Shown in pieces: positions 42,567 to 56,034 of a DNA stretch of 64,000 nt (position 1 is the stretch's first letter; the number at the start of each line of letters is the position of its first letter). Position numbers and translations under genes: made by a program. The stretch lies in assembly GCA_942492735.1 (NCBI GenBank), contig OW818648.1, positions 62,001-126,000 on the forward strand, given 5' to 3'. Origin of the DNA: Sporobacter sp942492735. GTDB lineage: Bacteria; Bacillota; Clostridia; Oscillospirales; Oscillospiraceae. The notes under the pieces are model-generated. The model made no database searches. It was not told the origin of the DNA and saw only the letters and a list, made by a program, of their open reading frames with translations.

Positions 42567-42641
42567 TGGTGACCCGTAGGAGAGTCGAACTCCTGATTGC
42601 GGCGTGAGAGGCCACCGTCTTGACCACTTGACCAACGGGCC
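42567..42641 (-). tRNA. tRNA-Glu (CTC anticodon)
   Basis: Acceptor GGCCCGT pairs with ACGGGTC; anticodon stem GTGGC/GCCGC closes the loop CTCTCAC, giving anticodon CTC; T-arm AGGAG-TTCGACT-CTCCT. CCA is encoded after the discriminator A. Reads GAG codons. Confidence 0.92.
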
Positions 42642-42698
42642 ATATTTTCGCGCTGCGTTTTGTTTCCCGCGGGGTGTTTGAGCCCCGCGGGGTCCAAA

Positions 42699-42771
42699 TA
42701 CACCTTCAGGGACTCGAACCCTGGACACCCTGATTAAGAGTCAGGTGCTCTACCAACTGAGCTAAAGATGC
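42699..42771 (-). tRNA. tRNA-Lys (CTT anticodon)
   Basis: Acceptor GCATCTT pairs with AAGGTGT (with G-U pairs at 1-72 and 4-69); anticodon stem CCTGA/TCAGG closes CTCTTAA, giving CTT; T-arm CAGGG-TTCGAGT-CCCTG. CCA is not encoded (TTTGG follows), so it needs CCA addition. Reads AAG codons. Lies between 23S and tRNA-Glu. Confidence 0.9.
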
Positions 42772-42934
42772 CCATAAGTTTCTGAATACCCATTGAATTA
42801 ACTTCGATAACTACCTCAAATATTATGCTTGCATAATATTTGCAATGGCTTTGCGAAGCAAAGACTATGTGTACCCTGAAAACCGAACAATGACTAATTA
42901 CGACACTATGGTACAAGGCATTGCCTGCATTCCA

Positions 42935-47695
<4,761 letters not shown>

Positions 47696-48008
47696 TGGTA
47701 TCTTTACAAAAAAGCACAACTCTTTTGCATACTAAAATCATCATCTCATCGAAACTAATCTTAGCTTCTCAAAGTATTTTTATAGTTAGCATTAACGTCG
47801 CTATCTAACGACTAATGCCCTTTTAGAAGTCCCTTTTCTTTGACATCTCTCGATGTCTTCTGCGTTCTTGTCTTACATTGTTTAATTTACAAGGTACACA
47901 TGGTCTCGCTCCGCGAGCCCTTTCACAAACTTCGTTTGTGATGCAGTCTCATCGGCGCCAAGGTTTTGTTTGTCGCTTTGCGGCTTTCGCCGTCGTTAGC
48001 GGATTTTC

Positions 48009-48037
48009 AGAATACCATAACCGGTACTCTTTGTCAA
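48009..48037 (-). promoter_or_regulatory. rRNA promoter, proximal
   Basis: TTGACA (48037-48032), 17 bases, TATTCT (48014-48009), minus strand. The sequence after the -10 (GAAAATCCGC) is a near-copy of that at the middle promoter. Confidence 0.85.
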
Positions 48038-48120
48038 GCTTCAATTTCACTTTTATTCAAGTAAATTTTTTCTTGACTTCCGCTCTCGTCCGCTCGTTTG
48101 TTGCCTTAGGGCGGATATTC

Positions 48121-48149
48121 AGGATACCATCAGGGCTCTCACTTGTCAA
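48121..48149 (-). promoter_or_regulatory. rRNA promoter, middle
   Basis: TTGACA (48149-48144), 17 bases, TATCCT (48126-48121), minus strand, followed by GAATATCCGC. Confidence 0.85.
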
Positions 48150-48238
48150 GCCCTTTTTCGCATTTTTTCGCATGCAACATCTGGCTCTAAAGGTCCGCCG
48201 CTCGGGCTCCCCGCATCCTCTCTTGAAGACGCTCCGTT

Positions 48239-48267
48239 ATATTACCACCGCACCCCTCCCCTGTCAA
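48239..48267 (-). promoter_or_regulatory. rRNA promoter, distal
   Basis: TTGACA (48267-48262), 17 bases, TAATAT (48244-48239), minus strand. Strongest of the three by match to consensus. Confidence 0.8.
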
Positions 48268-48326
48268 CCCTTTTTTTCTCCTTTTTGCGCTTTTTCGCGC
48301 AGCGGCTTTAGGCAGCATCTCCCGTA

Positions 48327-48355
48327 TTGATTTTAGACGGTGCATACATTATAAT
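48327..48355 (+). promoter_or_regulatory. metA promoter
   Basis: TTGATT at 48327-48332, 17 bases, TATAAT at 48350-48355, about 78 bases before the gene. The leader is too short for an S-box riboswitch and none is seen. Confidence 0.75.
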
Positions 48356-48432
48356 AAAGAAGCATTGCAGACATGCCGTATGGCTCTATTAATTCCCTCT
48401 TTCAGCCTTTTTATTTATAAGGAGTACAACAA

Positions 48433-49353
48433 ATGCCAATAAAAATCGCAGATTCACTTCCGGCAAAGGATATACTTGAAAACGAGAACATCTTTGTGAT
48501 GACGGAATACCGCGCCATCCATCAGGATATACGTCCTATCAAATTACTGATCCTCAATCTCATGCCGACGAAGATTATCACCGAGACACAGCTTTTAAGA
48601 AAGCTTTCTAATACACCGCTGCAGATAGAGGTCGAATTTCTGCAGACAATCAGCCATGAGGCGAAAAACGTCGACACGCAGCACCTCGAATCCTTTTATA
48701 CGTCCTTCGACAAGATTAAAGACAAGCATTATGACGGAATGATTATAACAGGTGCCCCTGTTGAAAACCTCGATTTCGAGGATGTTGACTACTGGCCTGA
48801 GCTTTGTTCCATCATGGACTGGTCGTCACATTATGTCCATTCGACCTTTCATATCTGCTGGGGCGCACAGGCCGCGCTCTACTATCATTACGGCATCAAA
48901 AAGGTACAGCTGCCGAAAAAAATGTCCGGTGTCTTTCAGCATAGGGTCCTCAAACCGCAGTCACCATTTTTCCGCGGCTTTGACGACACGTTCAATGTTC
49001 CTCACTCCCGTTACACTGGTGTTCTCGAGGAGGATATCTTAAAAGTACCGGATCTCGAGCTCATGTCCGTCTCCGACGTCGCCGGCGTTTTCGCCGTAAA
49101 GTCCCACGATAACCGCCGGTTCTTTATAACGGGGCATCCAGAATACGATGCTGATACACTTGCTTTAGAGTTTGACAGGGACGTAAAAAAGGGCCTCAAT
49201 ATCGAGATGCCGAAAAACTACTTCTTGAACGACGATCCATCCCTGACCCCGGTTGTCGCCTGGCGTGCTCACGCCCAACTCCTTTACACCAACTGGCTCA
49301 ACTACTATGTCTATCAGACAACACCATATGACTTCGACAAAATTGGAGAATAA
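48433..49353 (+). CDS. metAA: Homoserine O-acetyltransferase (MetA family)
   Basis: A 306-residue MetA-family enzyme of methionine synthesis that acylates homoserine. The nucleophile is the Cys in HICWGAQAALYYHYG, and RFFITGHPEYDADTL carries the His and Glu of the active site. Residue 111 is Glu (GAPVE); in E. coli the equivalent is Gly. A published study of MetA specificity links Glu at this site with acetyl-CoA use, so this should be the acetyltransferase despite the old name succinyltransferase. AAGGAG precedes the ATG. Confidence 0.92.
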   Translation: MPIKIADSLPAKDILENENIFVMTEYRAIHQDIRPIKLLILNLMPTKIITETQLLRKLSNTPLQIEVEFLQTISHEAKNVDTQHLESFYTSFDKIKDKHYDGMIITGAPVENLDFEDVDYWPELCSIMDWSSHYVHSTFHICWGAQAALYYHYGIKKVQLPKKMSGVFQHRVLKPQSPFFRGFDDTFNVPHSRYTGVLEEDILKVPDLELMSVSDVAGVFAVKSHDNRRFFITGHPEYDADTLALEFDRDVKKGLNIEMPKNYFLNDDPSLTPVVAWRAHAQLLYTNWLNYYVYQTTPYDFDKIGE

Positions 49354-49362
49354 AATGCGTTT

Positions 49363-49405
49363 AAGTGGCTGTCGCTCTAAGAGATTAGTGCGGCAGTCGC
49401 TTTTT
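49363..49405 (+). terminator. Terminator after metA
   Basis: AGTGGCTGTCGC and GCGGCAGTCGCT pair imperfectly, followed by TTTTTATT. Confidence 0.65.
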
Positions 49406-49438
49406 ATTAAAAGTCATTTCAGAAATTGGTGCGTATAT

Positions 49439-49467
49439 TTTACACTAATTCATAAATATGTTATTAT
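49439..49467 (+). promoter_or_regulatory. Promoter of the aldolase gene
   Basis: TTTACA at 49439-49444, 17 bases, TATTAT at 49462-49467. Confidence 0.65.
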
Positions 49468-49512
49468 ATTCATCTATGGGTACTAATACAGTCCAAGGAA
49501 AGGAGATTTAAT

Positions 49513-50400
49513 ATGAATCAAGAACAATTACGGCAGATACGAGACGGAAAAGGCTTTGTTGCAGCACTTGACCAAAGCGGTGGAAGTACTCCAAAAGCAT
49601 TAAAACTTTATGGTATTGGCGAAGGTGCGTATTCAAACGAAGACGAGATGTTCGATGCAGTGCATGCCATGAGAACTCGAATAATTAAGAGCCCATCCTT
49701 TACCTCTGATCGGATTCTTGGTGCCATTCTATTTGAGATGACAATGAATCGTACGATTGATGGTGTTCTGACAGCAGATTATTTATGGGAGACAAAACAC
49801 ATTGTACCTTTCTTAAAAATAGACCAGGGCTTATCCAGTGAACAACACGGCGTTCAATTAATGACGCCAATCCCCTATATAGATAATATATTACAATGTG
49901 CCAATGAGCGGCGTATCTTTGGTACAAAAATGAGGTCGGTCATCAAGTCTCCAAACCCAGAAGGAATCAAAGCCGTCGTTAAACAGCAATTCGACCTTGC
50001 CGTAAAAATTATCAACGCAGACCTGGTGCCTATTATTGAACCAGAAGTCGATATCCAAAGTGTAGATAAGACAGAATCAGAACGTCTCTTGAAGAAAGAA
50101 TTAATCAAACAACTCGATCAGCTTGATGACAATGCGAAAATCATTTTCAAATTATCTATACCAAGCGAACCTGGATACTACTCAGATTTGATAAACGACC
50201 CAAGAATTGTTCGGGTAGTTGCGTTATCCGGCGGATATACGCGAGATGAGGCAAATACATTATTGACCCAAAATCCCGGATTGATAGCGAGCTTCTCACG
50301 GGCATTATCTGAAGGCTTAAACGTAAAGCAAACAGCCGCTGAATTTGACTCTTTACTCAAGCAATCTATCGATTCCATTTTTGCTGCATCTGCAAAATGA
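49513..50400 (+). CDS. fda: Class I fructose-bisphosphate aldolase
   Basis: A 295-residue Schiff-base aldolase of the compact bacterial class I type (like staphylococcal FdaA). GFVAALDQSGGSTPKAL at the start, VPFLKIDQGL and IEPEVD carry the substrate loops, and the Schiff-base lysine is expected in IIFKLSIPSEPG near residue 215. Interconverts fructose 1,6-bisphosphate and triose phosphates. Base use is clearly more AT-rich than the neighbours, so it may have been acquired. AAGGAG precedes the ATG; a strong terminator follows. Confidence 0.92.
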   Translation: MNQEQLRQIRDGKGFVAALDQSGGSTPKALKLYGIGEGAYSNEDEMFDAVHAMRTRIIKSPSFTSDRILGAILFEMTMNRTIDGVLTADYLWETKHIVPFLKIDQGLSSEQHGVQLMTPIPYIDNILQCANERRIFGTKMRSVIKSPNPEGIKAVVKQQFDLAVKIINADLVPIIEPEVDIQSVDKTESERLLKKELIKQLDQLDDNAKIIFKLSIPSEPGYYSDLINDPRIVRVVALSGGYTRDEANTLLTQNPGLIASFSRALSEGLNVKQTAAEFDSLLKQSIDSIFAASAK

Positions 50401-50441
50401 TAAACACTTTAAACACGAATAAAGTAGATGTTCATAATTCG

Positions 50442-50482
50442 AAAGGGCTGCTGTAAAATCAAGATTTACGGCAGCCCCTTTT
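50442..50482. terminator. Bidirectional terminator between fda and dpaB
   Basis: AAAGGGCTGCTGTAAA and TTTACGGCAGCCCCTTTT pair around ATCAAGA, between converging genes. Confidence 0.85.
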
Positions 50483-50508
50483 GTTATATTACTCTTTAAT
50501 ACTGATGC

Positions 50509-51099
50509 CTATTTAACCGCAGAGGCCGTACACAGCACCGGCTGCAGCTGAACGCCGGTCAAGGCTGCTTCAATGGCTTTCGGGACAAGGCTGAAGTCCG
50601 CCGTCAGAGAGGCGGGCTTTTTAATGGGATCATCCTGAAAGTACGGCACAAAAAAGACGTTTTTGCGGTTGAGCAGTCTGCCGATATTCGCGGCGTTTCC
50701 CGACAGTCCGTCGTTTGTTGATACGGCAATAAGGATTGGTCTGTTATTCCGCAGATGGGCTTTCGCCGCCATGGTCACGCTTGAGTCCGTAATGCCTGCG
50801 GCCAGCTTGGCAATCGTGTTGCCGGTGCACGGCGCGATAACCAGAATATCCAAAAGAGCCTGCGGCCCGAACGGCTCCGCGTCTCTGATGGTGCTGATGA
50901 TTTTCTTACTGCAGATCGTTTCAATCCTGTCGATAAAGCTTTGGGCAGTGCCGAACCGTGTGTCGGTACTATAGGCGTTTTCGGACATGATCGGTGTGAC
51001 GGTATCATATATTTCTTTTGTTTTCTCAAGCGCACCGATCGCTTTTTCAAACGTGCAGTATGAACCGCAGAAGGCAAACCCAATGTTTTTAGAAATCAT
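50509..51099 (-). CDS. dpaB: Dipicolinate synthase subunit B
   Basis: A 196-residue flavoprotein-like subunit (spoVFB). GFAFCGSYCTFEKAI at the N-terminus, IAPCTGNTIAKLAAGITDSSVTMAAKAHLRN and PILIAVSTNDGLSGNA are family signatures of the flavodoxin-like fold. With DpaA it makes dipicolinic acid from a dihydrodipicolinate precursor in the mother cell. The ATG overlaps the dpaA stop by four bases. Marks the organism as a spore former. Confidence 0.93.
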   Translation of the reverse strand: MISKNIGFAFCGSYCTFEKAIGALEKTKEIYDTVTPIMSENAYSTDTRFGTAQSFIDRIETICSKKIISTIRDAEPFGPQALLDILVIAPCTGNTIAKLAAGITDSSVTMAAKAHLRNNRPILIAVSTNDGLSGNAANIGRLLNRKNVFFVPYFQDDPIKKPASLTADFSLVPKAIEAALTGVQLQPVLCTASAVK

Positions 51100-51965
51100 A
51101 ACGCAATGCCCTTTTCCTTCAGGATATTATATATAGTATCCCTAATGATTGACCCGGAGGTGACGGGCGCGACCTCGCCCGGCAGGCTTAAGGCCCATAC
51201 GGCTTTAACGCCCAGCTTTGAAGCGGCAGTAAAATCCATACCGCCGGGTTTCGAGGCCAGGTCCAGACACAGGCAGCCATGCTTGAGCTTCACAAGCCGG
51301 CTTTCACCGAGCACACGTGCCGGCACTGTGTTGATGACGACATCATATTTCCCCAGCGTCGCATCTATGTTTCCTGTTTCCTCAGCCTCATAGCTATATG
51401 CTTTAATCCATGCCAGATCGGCGTAATTGCGTGCCGTCGCAGTGACATAGGCTCCCAAACCGCGTAGCCTGTGGCACAGTATTTTCCCGATACGTCCAAA
51501 CCCGATCACAAGACAGCGCGAATGGCATATTGTTATCGGCGTTTCTTCCATGATGAGTTGGATCGCCCCTTCCGCAGCGGCGACTGCATTGGCAACGGCA
51601 AGCTCCTCCCGCTCAAGATAATCGATGAGCGTGATACCAAGCGTGTCGGCAAGCTCACGGGTTGAAACATCTATGCGCCCTGCGCAAAGAATCTGTTCTG
51701 GGCGCAGGGTGGAGAGGACCTCCCGCGTCGTATGTAATCCTCCGCTCAGAGGTGCGTTCAGCATTCCCTCTCTTGATGTGATCGGCAGGGGCATGATGAC
51801 GCAGCTGGCATCATCAGCAGCTTCCCTGATCAGTGTTTTCTGCACCACGCTGCCTTCAAGGCGGATTTTATCTATTGCAAAGGTCGAAACCGAATGCCCG
51901 TCGGCTGCCAGCAGTTCAGCTAGCTTTGCCTGGCGCATGTCGCCTCCTATAACTGCAAATTTCAT
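51096..51965 (-). CDS. dpaA: Dipicolinate synthase subunit A
   Basis: A 289-residue dehydrogenase-like subunit (spoVFA). MKFAVIGGDMRQAKLAELL begins a first Rossmann-like region and CLVIGFGRIGKILCHRLRGLGAYVTATAR is the NAD(P)-binding motif; CLDLASKPGGMDF and WALSLPGEVAPVTSG are family tracts. The ATG at 51965 follows GGAGG by six bases; a longer frame adds six residues. Expected to be controlled by sigma-K in sporulation; I did not find a firm sigma-K promoter. Confidence 0.93.
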   Translation of the reverse strand: MKFAVIGGDMRQAKLAELLAADGHSVSTFAIDKIRLEGSVVQKTLIREAADDASCVIMPLPITSREGMLNAPLSGGLHTTREVLSTLRPEQILCAGRIDVSTRELADTLGITLIDYLEREELAVANAVAAAEGAIQLIMEETPITICHSRCLVIGFGRIGKILCHRLRGLGAYVTATARNYADLAWIKAYSYEAEETGNIDATLGKYDVVINTVPARVLGESRLVKLKHGCLCLDLASKPGGMDFTAASKLGVKAVWALSLPGEVAPVTSGSIIRDTIYNILKEKGIAL

Positions 51966-52080
51966 TAGATTACCTCCCAGCATATAATGCTTATCGCCCT
52001 CGGTATTTCCGTTTATTCTATTCTGACGGCATCGGCGGCGTGACAGAATGCCATCATGTCGTCACACATAACCGAAACAA

Positions 52081-52113
52081 AAACCGGTCCGCTTTTACGC
52101 GAACCGGTTTATT
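52081..52113 (-). terminator. Terminator of the iscS-nadA-iscU unit
   Basis: AAACCGGTTCGC and GCGGACCGGTTT pair around GTAAAA, followed on the minus strand by TTGTTT. Confidence 0.8.
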
Positions 52114-52126
52114 ATATGACGGAGGT

Positions 52127-52555
52127 TCAGTGTTCGTGATGGCACGCGCTGCAGTCGCATGCGCAGCCTACAATTGGCTCAGGATCGATGCCCTGCCGCT
52201 TGTAATAATCTGCGATGGCAGACTTGATGCCTTCCTCCGCCAGTACTGAGCAGTGGAGCTTCGCCGGCGGCAGCCCGTCAAGTGCTTCAGCAACCGCGGA
52301 GTTTGTCAGCTTCAGCGCTTCCTCGATTGACTTGCCTTTGACGAGCTCTGTCGCCATGGAGGACGTCGCAATCGCCGCACCGCAGCCGAATGTTTTAAAT
52401 CTGATATCCTTAATGATATCATCCTCAATCTTCATATAGATTTTCATAATATCGCCGCATTTCGGGTTGCCCACCTGCCCGACCGCATTGGCATCTTCGA
52501 GTTCTCCCACATTGCGCGGGTTGGAAAAATGCTCCATTACTTTTTCTGAATACAT
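52127..52555 (-). CDS. IscU/NifU-type Fe-S cluster scaffold
   Basis: A 142-residue NifU N-terminal-type scaffold. MEHFSNPRNVGELEDANAVG, GNPKCGDIMKIYMKI, FKTFGCGAAIATSS and LHCSVLAEEGIKSAI give the three ligand cysteines. The tail CACDCSACHHEH is Cys/His-rich, seen in a subset of clostridial members. It is the last gene of a unit with a cysteine desulfurase and NadA, so sulfur from IscS probably supplies NadA's cluster through it. Confidence 0.9.
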   Translation of the reverse strand: MYSEKVMEHFSNPRNVGELEDANAVGQVGNPKCGDIMKIYMKIEDDIIKDIRFKTFGCGAAIATSSMATELVKGKSIEEALKLTNSAVAEALDGLPPAKLHCSVLAEEGIKSAIADYYKRQGIDPEPIVGCACDCSACHHEH

Positions 52556-52610
52556 GATAAACTCTCCTATATATTCTCTATATACTTTATCTATGAACCT
52601 ATTTTAGAAA

Positions 52611-53522
52611 TTACAGCAAGACCATACGATCAAGACTCTGTCGGGCGGCGTCCGTTTCGTCTTTATCTATCGTAATCTCAAATTCTTCGTTTTCCAGGCA
52701 GTTCAAAACCGCTGACAGTGTGACTTTCTTCATGTTCGGGCATACAAATGCCGAGGTAACCGAATAGAACCGCTTCTCCGGCATCTCCCGTTGAAGCCGG
52801 GCCGCAATTTCCATCTCCGTGCCGATAATGACTTCTTTTGCTGTTGTTTCGCGGGCGAACTTTAGGATCTCTGCCGTACTGCCGACGAAATCTGCATGAC
52901 GGAGCACCTCTGCCCTGCACTCGGGGTGAACGGCAAATTGTGCGTCGGGGTGCGCTTTTTTTGCCGCAACGATATCCGCCTCGGTAATTCGGTGATGCGT
53001 CGGGCAAAAGCCGGTGTGAAATATGAATTTCTTCTCGGGAACCTTTGACGCGGTGTATTCAGCGAGGTGGATATCCGGAACAAAGATGATCTCCTCCGCG
53101 TCTAACGACTTGGCTATTCGCAAAGCGGACGACGAGGTGCAGCATATATCAGCCTCTGCTTTGACTGCTGCGGAAGAATTGACATAACACATAACAACGG
53201 CATTCGGATGCTCGGCTTTCAGACGTTTGACATCATCAACCGTGACCATATCGGCCATCGGGCAGCCAGCGTCGACAGCCGGAATGAGAACCTTTTTATC
53301 GGGTGACAGCAGCTTGGCGCTTTCACCCATAAAACGGACGCCGCAGATGACGATAAGGTTCTCCTTGGCTTCCTTTGCACGTTTTGCCATCTCAAAGGAG
53401 TCGCAGACGTGGTCGGCGATGTCCTGTACGTCCATCGGGACGTAATAATGCGCGAGGATGAGTGCGTTCTTTTCTTTTTTCAGCTTCTGTATTTTTTCCT
53501 GAGTTTCTTTAATATTTTCCAT
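52611..53522 (-). CDS. nadA: Quinolinate synthase
   Basis: A 303-residue [4Fe-4S] enzyme that condenses iminoaspartate and dihydroxyacetone phosphate to quinolinate for NAD synthesis. The three ligand cysteines are in VVMCYVNSSA, GFCPTHH/HPECRAEV and SAFVCPNMKK. ALILAHYYVPMDVQDIADHVCDS is the family start. It overlaps the end of iscS by 14 bases, with GGGAGG inside iscS. nadB and nadC are not in the window. Confidence 0.93.
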   Translation of the reverse strand: MENIKETQEKIQKLKKEKNALILAHYYVPMDVQDIADHVCDSFEMAKRAKEAKENLIVICGVRFMGESAKLLSPDKKVLIPAVDAGCPMADMVTVDDVKRLKAEHPNAVVMCYVNSSAAVKAEADICCTSSSALRIAKSLDAEEIIFVPDIHLAEYTASKVPEKKFIFHTGFCPTHHRITEADIVAAKKAHPDAQFAVHPECRAEVLRHADFVGSTAEILKFARETTAKEVIIGTEMEIAARLQREMPEKRFYSVTSAFVCPNMKKVTLSAVLNCLENEEFEITIDKDETDAARQSLDRMVLL

Positions 53523-54690
53523 TAAGTCTGTCCTCCCAGAGCGGCGACATGGCTCTGAGCTTTTCTATTATTGGCGGCAGTGTTTCAATAATATAGTCAA
53601 TGTCATCGTCGCTCGTCGTTTCGTTGATTGACAGCCGGACGGAACCGTGCGCCACCTCGTGCTTGAGCCCGATGGCCAACAGCACGTGCGATGGATCGAG
53701 GGACGCCGAAGAACAGGCCGAGCCGGAGGATGCGCAGATTCCGGCATTGTCGAGCGTCAGTATCATCGCTTCGCCCTCGATGCATTCAAAAACGAACGAC
53801 GCCGTGCCAGGCAGTCTGTCCGCCGGATCACCGGTGAGCTGTGAATACGGTAATTTCAAAAGCGCGGTAATGAGCCTGTCCCGCATGGCCGTGATTTTCT
53901 TAACATTATCGTTCATGTCCCGCGTGGCTTCCTCAAGCGCGGCTGCCATACCGACAACACCTGCCACATTTTCCGTTGAGGAACGCCGCTTATTTTCCTG
54001 TCCGCCGCCGAATAACAGCGGAGGAATATAGTTGCCCTTCTTTATATAGAGCGCGCCGACACCCTTAGGCCCCCTGAATTTGTGAGCGGCAATCGACATC
54101 ATATCGATATTCATCTCGCCAACACTGATCGGGATATGACCGACAGCCTGAACGGCATCAGTATGAAACAGTATCCCTTTTTCGCGCGCTATAGCACCGA
54201 TTTCGGCAATCGGCTGGATCGTGCCGATCTCATTATTTGCCGTCATGATTGTAATGAGAATCGTATCGCTGCGTATCGCATCTTTCAGTCCGTCAATCGA
54301 AATCCTGCCGACATTGTCAACTGGCAAATATGTCACTTCATAGCCTTGTTTTTCTAAATACTCCAGCGTATGTGAAATAGCATGGTGCTCGATCGACGAT
54401 GTGATAATATGTTTCCCTTTTTTGCTCTTTATTTCAGCAGCTCCTCTGAGTGCCCAGTTATCAGATTCAGTGCCGCTGCCGGTAAAGTAGATTTCTTCCG
54501 GCTTTGCCCCGATGGCCGCCGCCACTTTTGCGCGAGAGGCTTCCAGCGCTTTTTTTGCTTCTCTGCCAATGCTATATATCGCCGAAGGATTTCCATAGCC
54601 TTCCGTCAGATAGGGCATCATCGCATCCAGAGCTGTTTTTGACAGGGCTGTTGTGCCGGCATTGTCTGCATATACGCGTCGTGCTGTCAT
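53509..54690 (-). CDS. Cysteine desulfurase (IscS/NifS family)
   Basis: A 393-residue PLP enzyme that takes sulfur from cysteine. AAHKFRGPKG carries the PLP lysine, SIEHHAISHTLEYL the stacking His region, and SSGSACSSASLDPSH the catalytic cysteine loop with the short group I spacing. MTARRVYADNAGTT is the usual start. First gene of the iscS-nadA-iscU unit. It could also serve tRNA thiolation or molybdenum cofactor sulfuration for the Mop enzymes. Confidence 0.92.
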   Translation of the reverse strand: MTARRVYADNAGTTALSKTALDAMMPYLTEGYGNPSAIYSIGREAKKALEASRAKVAAAIGAKPEEIYFTGSGTESDNWALRGAAEIKSKKGKHIITSSIEHHAISHTLEYLEKQGYEVTYLPVDNVGRISIDGLKDAIRSDTILITIMTANNEIGTIQPIAEIGAIAREKGILFHTDAVQAVGHIPISVGEMNIDMMSIAAHKFRGPKGVGALYIKKGNYIPPLLFGGGQENKRRSSTENVAGVVGMAAALEEATRDMNDNVKKITAMRDRLITALLKLPYSQLTGDPADRLPGTASFVFECIEGEAMILTLDNAGICASSGSACSSASLDPSHVLLAIGLKHEVAHGSVRLSINETTSDDDIDYIIETLPPIIEKLRAMSPLWEDRLNGKY

Positions 54691-54736
54691 TATAGTCTCC
54701 AGTCATACCAATTTAGTAGGTTAATTCTTATTTCAC

Positions 54737-54763
54737 TTTATACCACGGTGTAATTTTTGTCAA
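54737..54763 (-). promoter_or_regulatory. Candidate iscS promoter
   Basis: TTGACA (54763-54758) and TATAAA (54742-54737) on the minus strand, only 15 bases apart; TAAAGT would give 17. Confidence 0.5.
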
Positions 54764-54859
54764 CACGTGCTTATTTATATGTTGTTGATATTATACCCTT
54801 ATCATGTTATGATGTATGAAATTTAACCATAATATTACTTAAATTATAGGAGGTACAAA

Positions 54860-55963
54860 ATGAAACGATTTTTTGCAATCGCACTCGTTTTGCTGCTTCT
54901 TTTTTCTTTAACATCAGGTTTTGCCGCAGCACCGGGCTCATCCGGCGATCCACTCATCTCGCTTACTTATATCAACAATTCGTTCCTGCCGACAGTGCGG
55001 AATGACACGAAGGCTCTTGTTAACAGCGCCATCGGGAAAACCTACAGCGATGCCGAGAAAAAGCTTCGGGAAGCCTACGACGGGTACTTGCTCCGGCTGG
55101 GCGGTTATACTGGCTACACATTTGCCGGGGCCTTTACGCCCGTCAGTCTCCCGGTGGGTACAACAGCAAAGCTCATTACCGGCAGCACGTTTGTCCTCAC
55201 TTCAGGAACGGCGTCTCTTCAGATAGAAAAAGGTACCGTCATCAATATTTCAACCGGCAGCGAGATTGCGACAGCAGCAGCTTTGACGCCGAATGAGCGG
55301 TATTTCTGCGCCGAGGATACGGTAGCTCAGTTTGTCGCAGTGTCAAGCGCAACCTGCCTGATTGACGGGTATTATCACTCAGGCGGCACCGTTATCATTA
55401 ATCCTGTTAATTTCTCCGATGTCAAAAGCACCGACTGGTTTTATACCGCCGTTACATTCGCCAGTGACAACAATCTTTTCAAGGGTACGACGCCGACAAC
55501 CTTCGCCCCGCAGATGACCATGACAAGAGGCATGTTCGTCGCTGTGTTACATCGGCTCGCGGGACAGCCGGTCGTCACGTTATCCTCGGCCTTCTCAGAC
55601 GTGCCCTCTTCCCAATATTACTACAATGCGGTCGTCTGGGCAAATACAAATGGTATCGTCTCGGGGTACAGCGATGGTAAGTTCCATCCCGATGACCTCA
55701 TTACACGCGAACAGATGGCGGTCATCCTGAGCAATTATGCTCAATACGCCGGTTACGGTACAGCATATCCGAACACATCCGTATATGATTCTTTCCCCGA
55801 CAAGGGCAGCGTATCCGCTTATGCCATAAACGCCGCTAAATGGGCGGCATATAATGGCCTGTTATCCGGTTCATATGGGAAGCTCCTGCCAAAAAACACG
55901 GCCTCCAGGTCCGAGGTGGCTCAAATCATGATGAATTTTTGCCAAAGAATCGTCGGCATGTAA
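54860..55963 (+). CDS. S-layer homology domain protein
   Basis: A 367-residue secreted protein. Residues 1-25 form a signal peptide (MKRFFAIALVLLLLFSLTSG, cleavage near AAA). The middle part (30-175) is unknown and rich in Gly, Thr and Ser. Three SLH repeats follow from about 180: FSDVKSTDWFYTAVTFAS, FSDVPSSQYYYNAVVWAN, then a more divergent one (DSFPDKGSVSAYAINAAKW), with TRGMFVAVLHR and TREQMAVIL helices. SLH domains bind pyruvylated cell-wall polymer, so it is anchored to the cell surface. GGAGG precedes the ATG. Confidence 0.9.
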   Translation: MKRFFAIALVLLLLFSLTSGFAAAPGSSGDPLISLTYINNSFLPTVRNDTKALVNSAIGKTYSDAEKKLREAYDGYLLRLGGYTGYTFAGAFTPVSLPVGTTAKLITGSTFVLTSGTASLQIEKGTVINISTGSEIATAAALTPNERYFCAEDTVAQFVAVSSATCLIDGYYHSGGTVIINPVNFSDVKSTDWFYTAVTFASDNNLFKGTTPTTFAPQMTMTRGMFVAVLHRLAGQPVVTLSSAFSDVPSSQYYYNAVVWANTNGIVSGYSDGKFHPDDLITREQMAVILSNYAQYAGYGTAYPNTSVYDSFPDKGSVSAYAINAAKWAAYNGLLSGSYGKLLPKNTASRSEVAQIMMNFCQRIVGM

Positions 55964-56034
55964 CCTCCGGACGCCTCCTGAGTATAATGAGGTGAGCCCC
56001 ATTCAGGGTCATCATATATATGGAGGAATTAATT

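Larger units (their letters stand above)
47696..48432 (-). other. rRNA operon upstream region
   Basis: A 740-base gap without genes. It holds the three tandem rRNA promoters (minus strand), the 5' arm of the pre-16S stem at 47872-47889, and, on the plus strand at the far end, the metA promoter. Frames in this stretch have no family resemblance. Confidence 0.75.

Noticed and set aside
48361..48432. S-box (SAM) riboswitch before metA
   Set aside because: The leader is too short and lacks the S-box core; only a promoter and ribosome site are seen.
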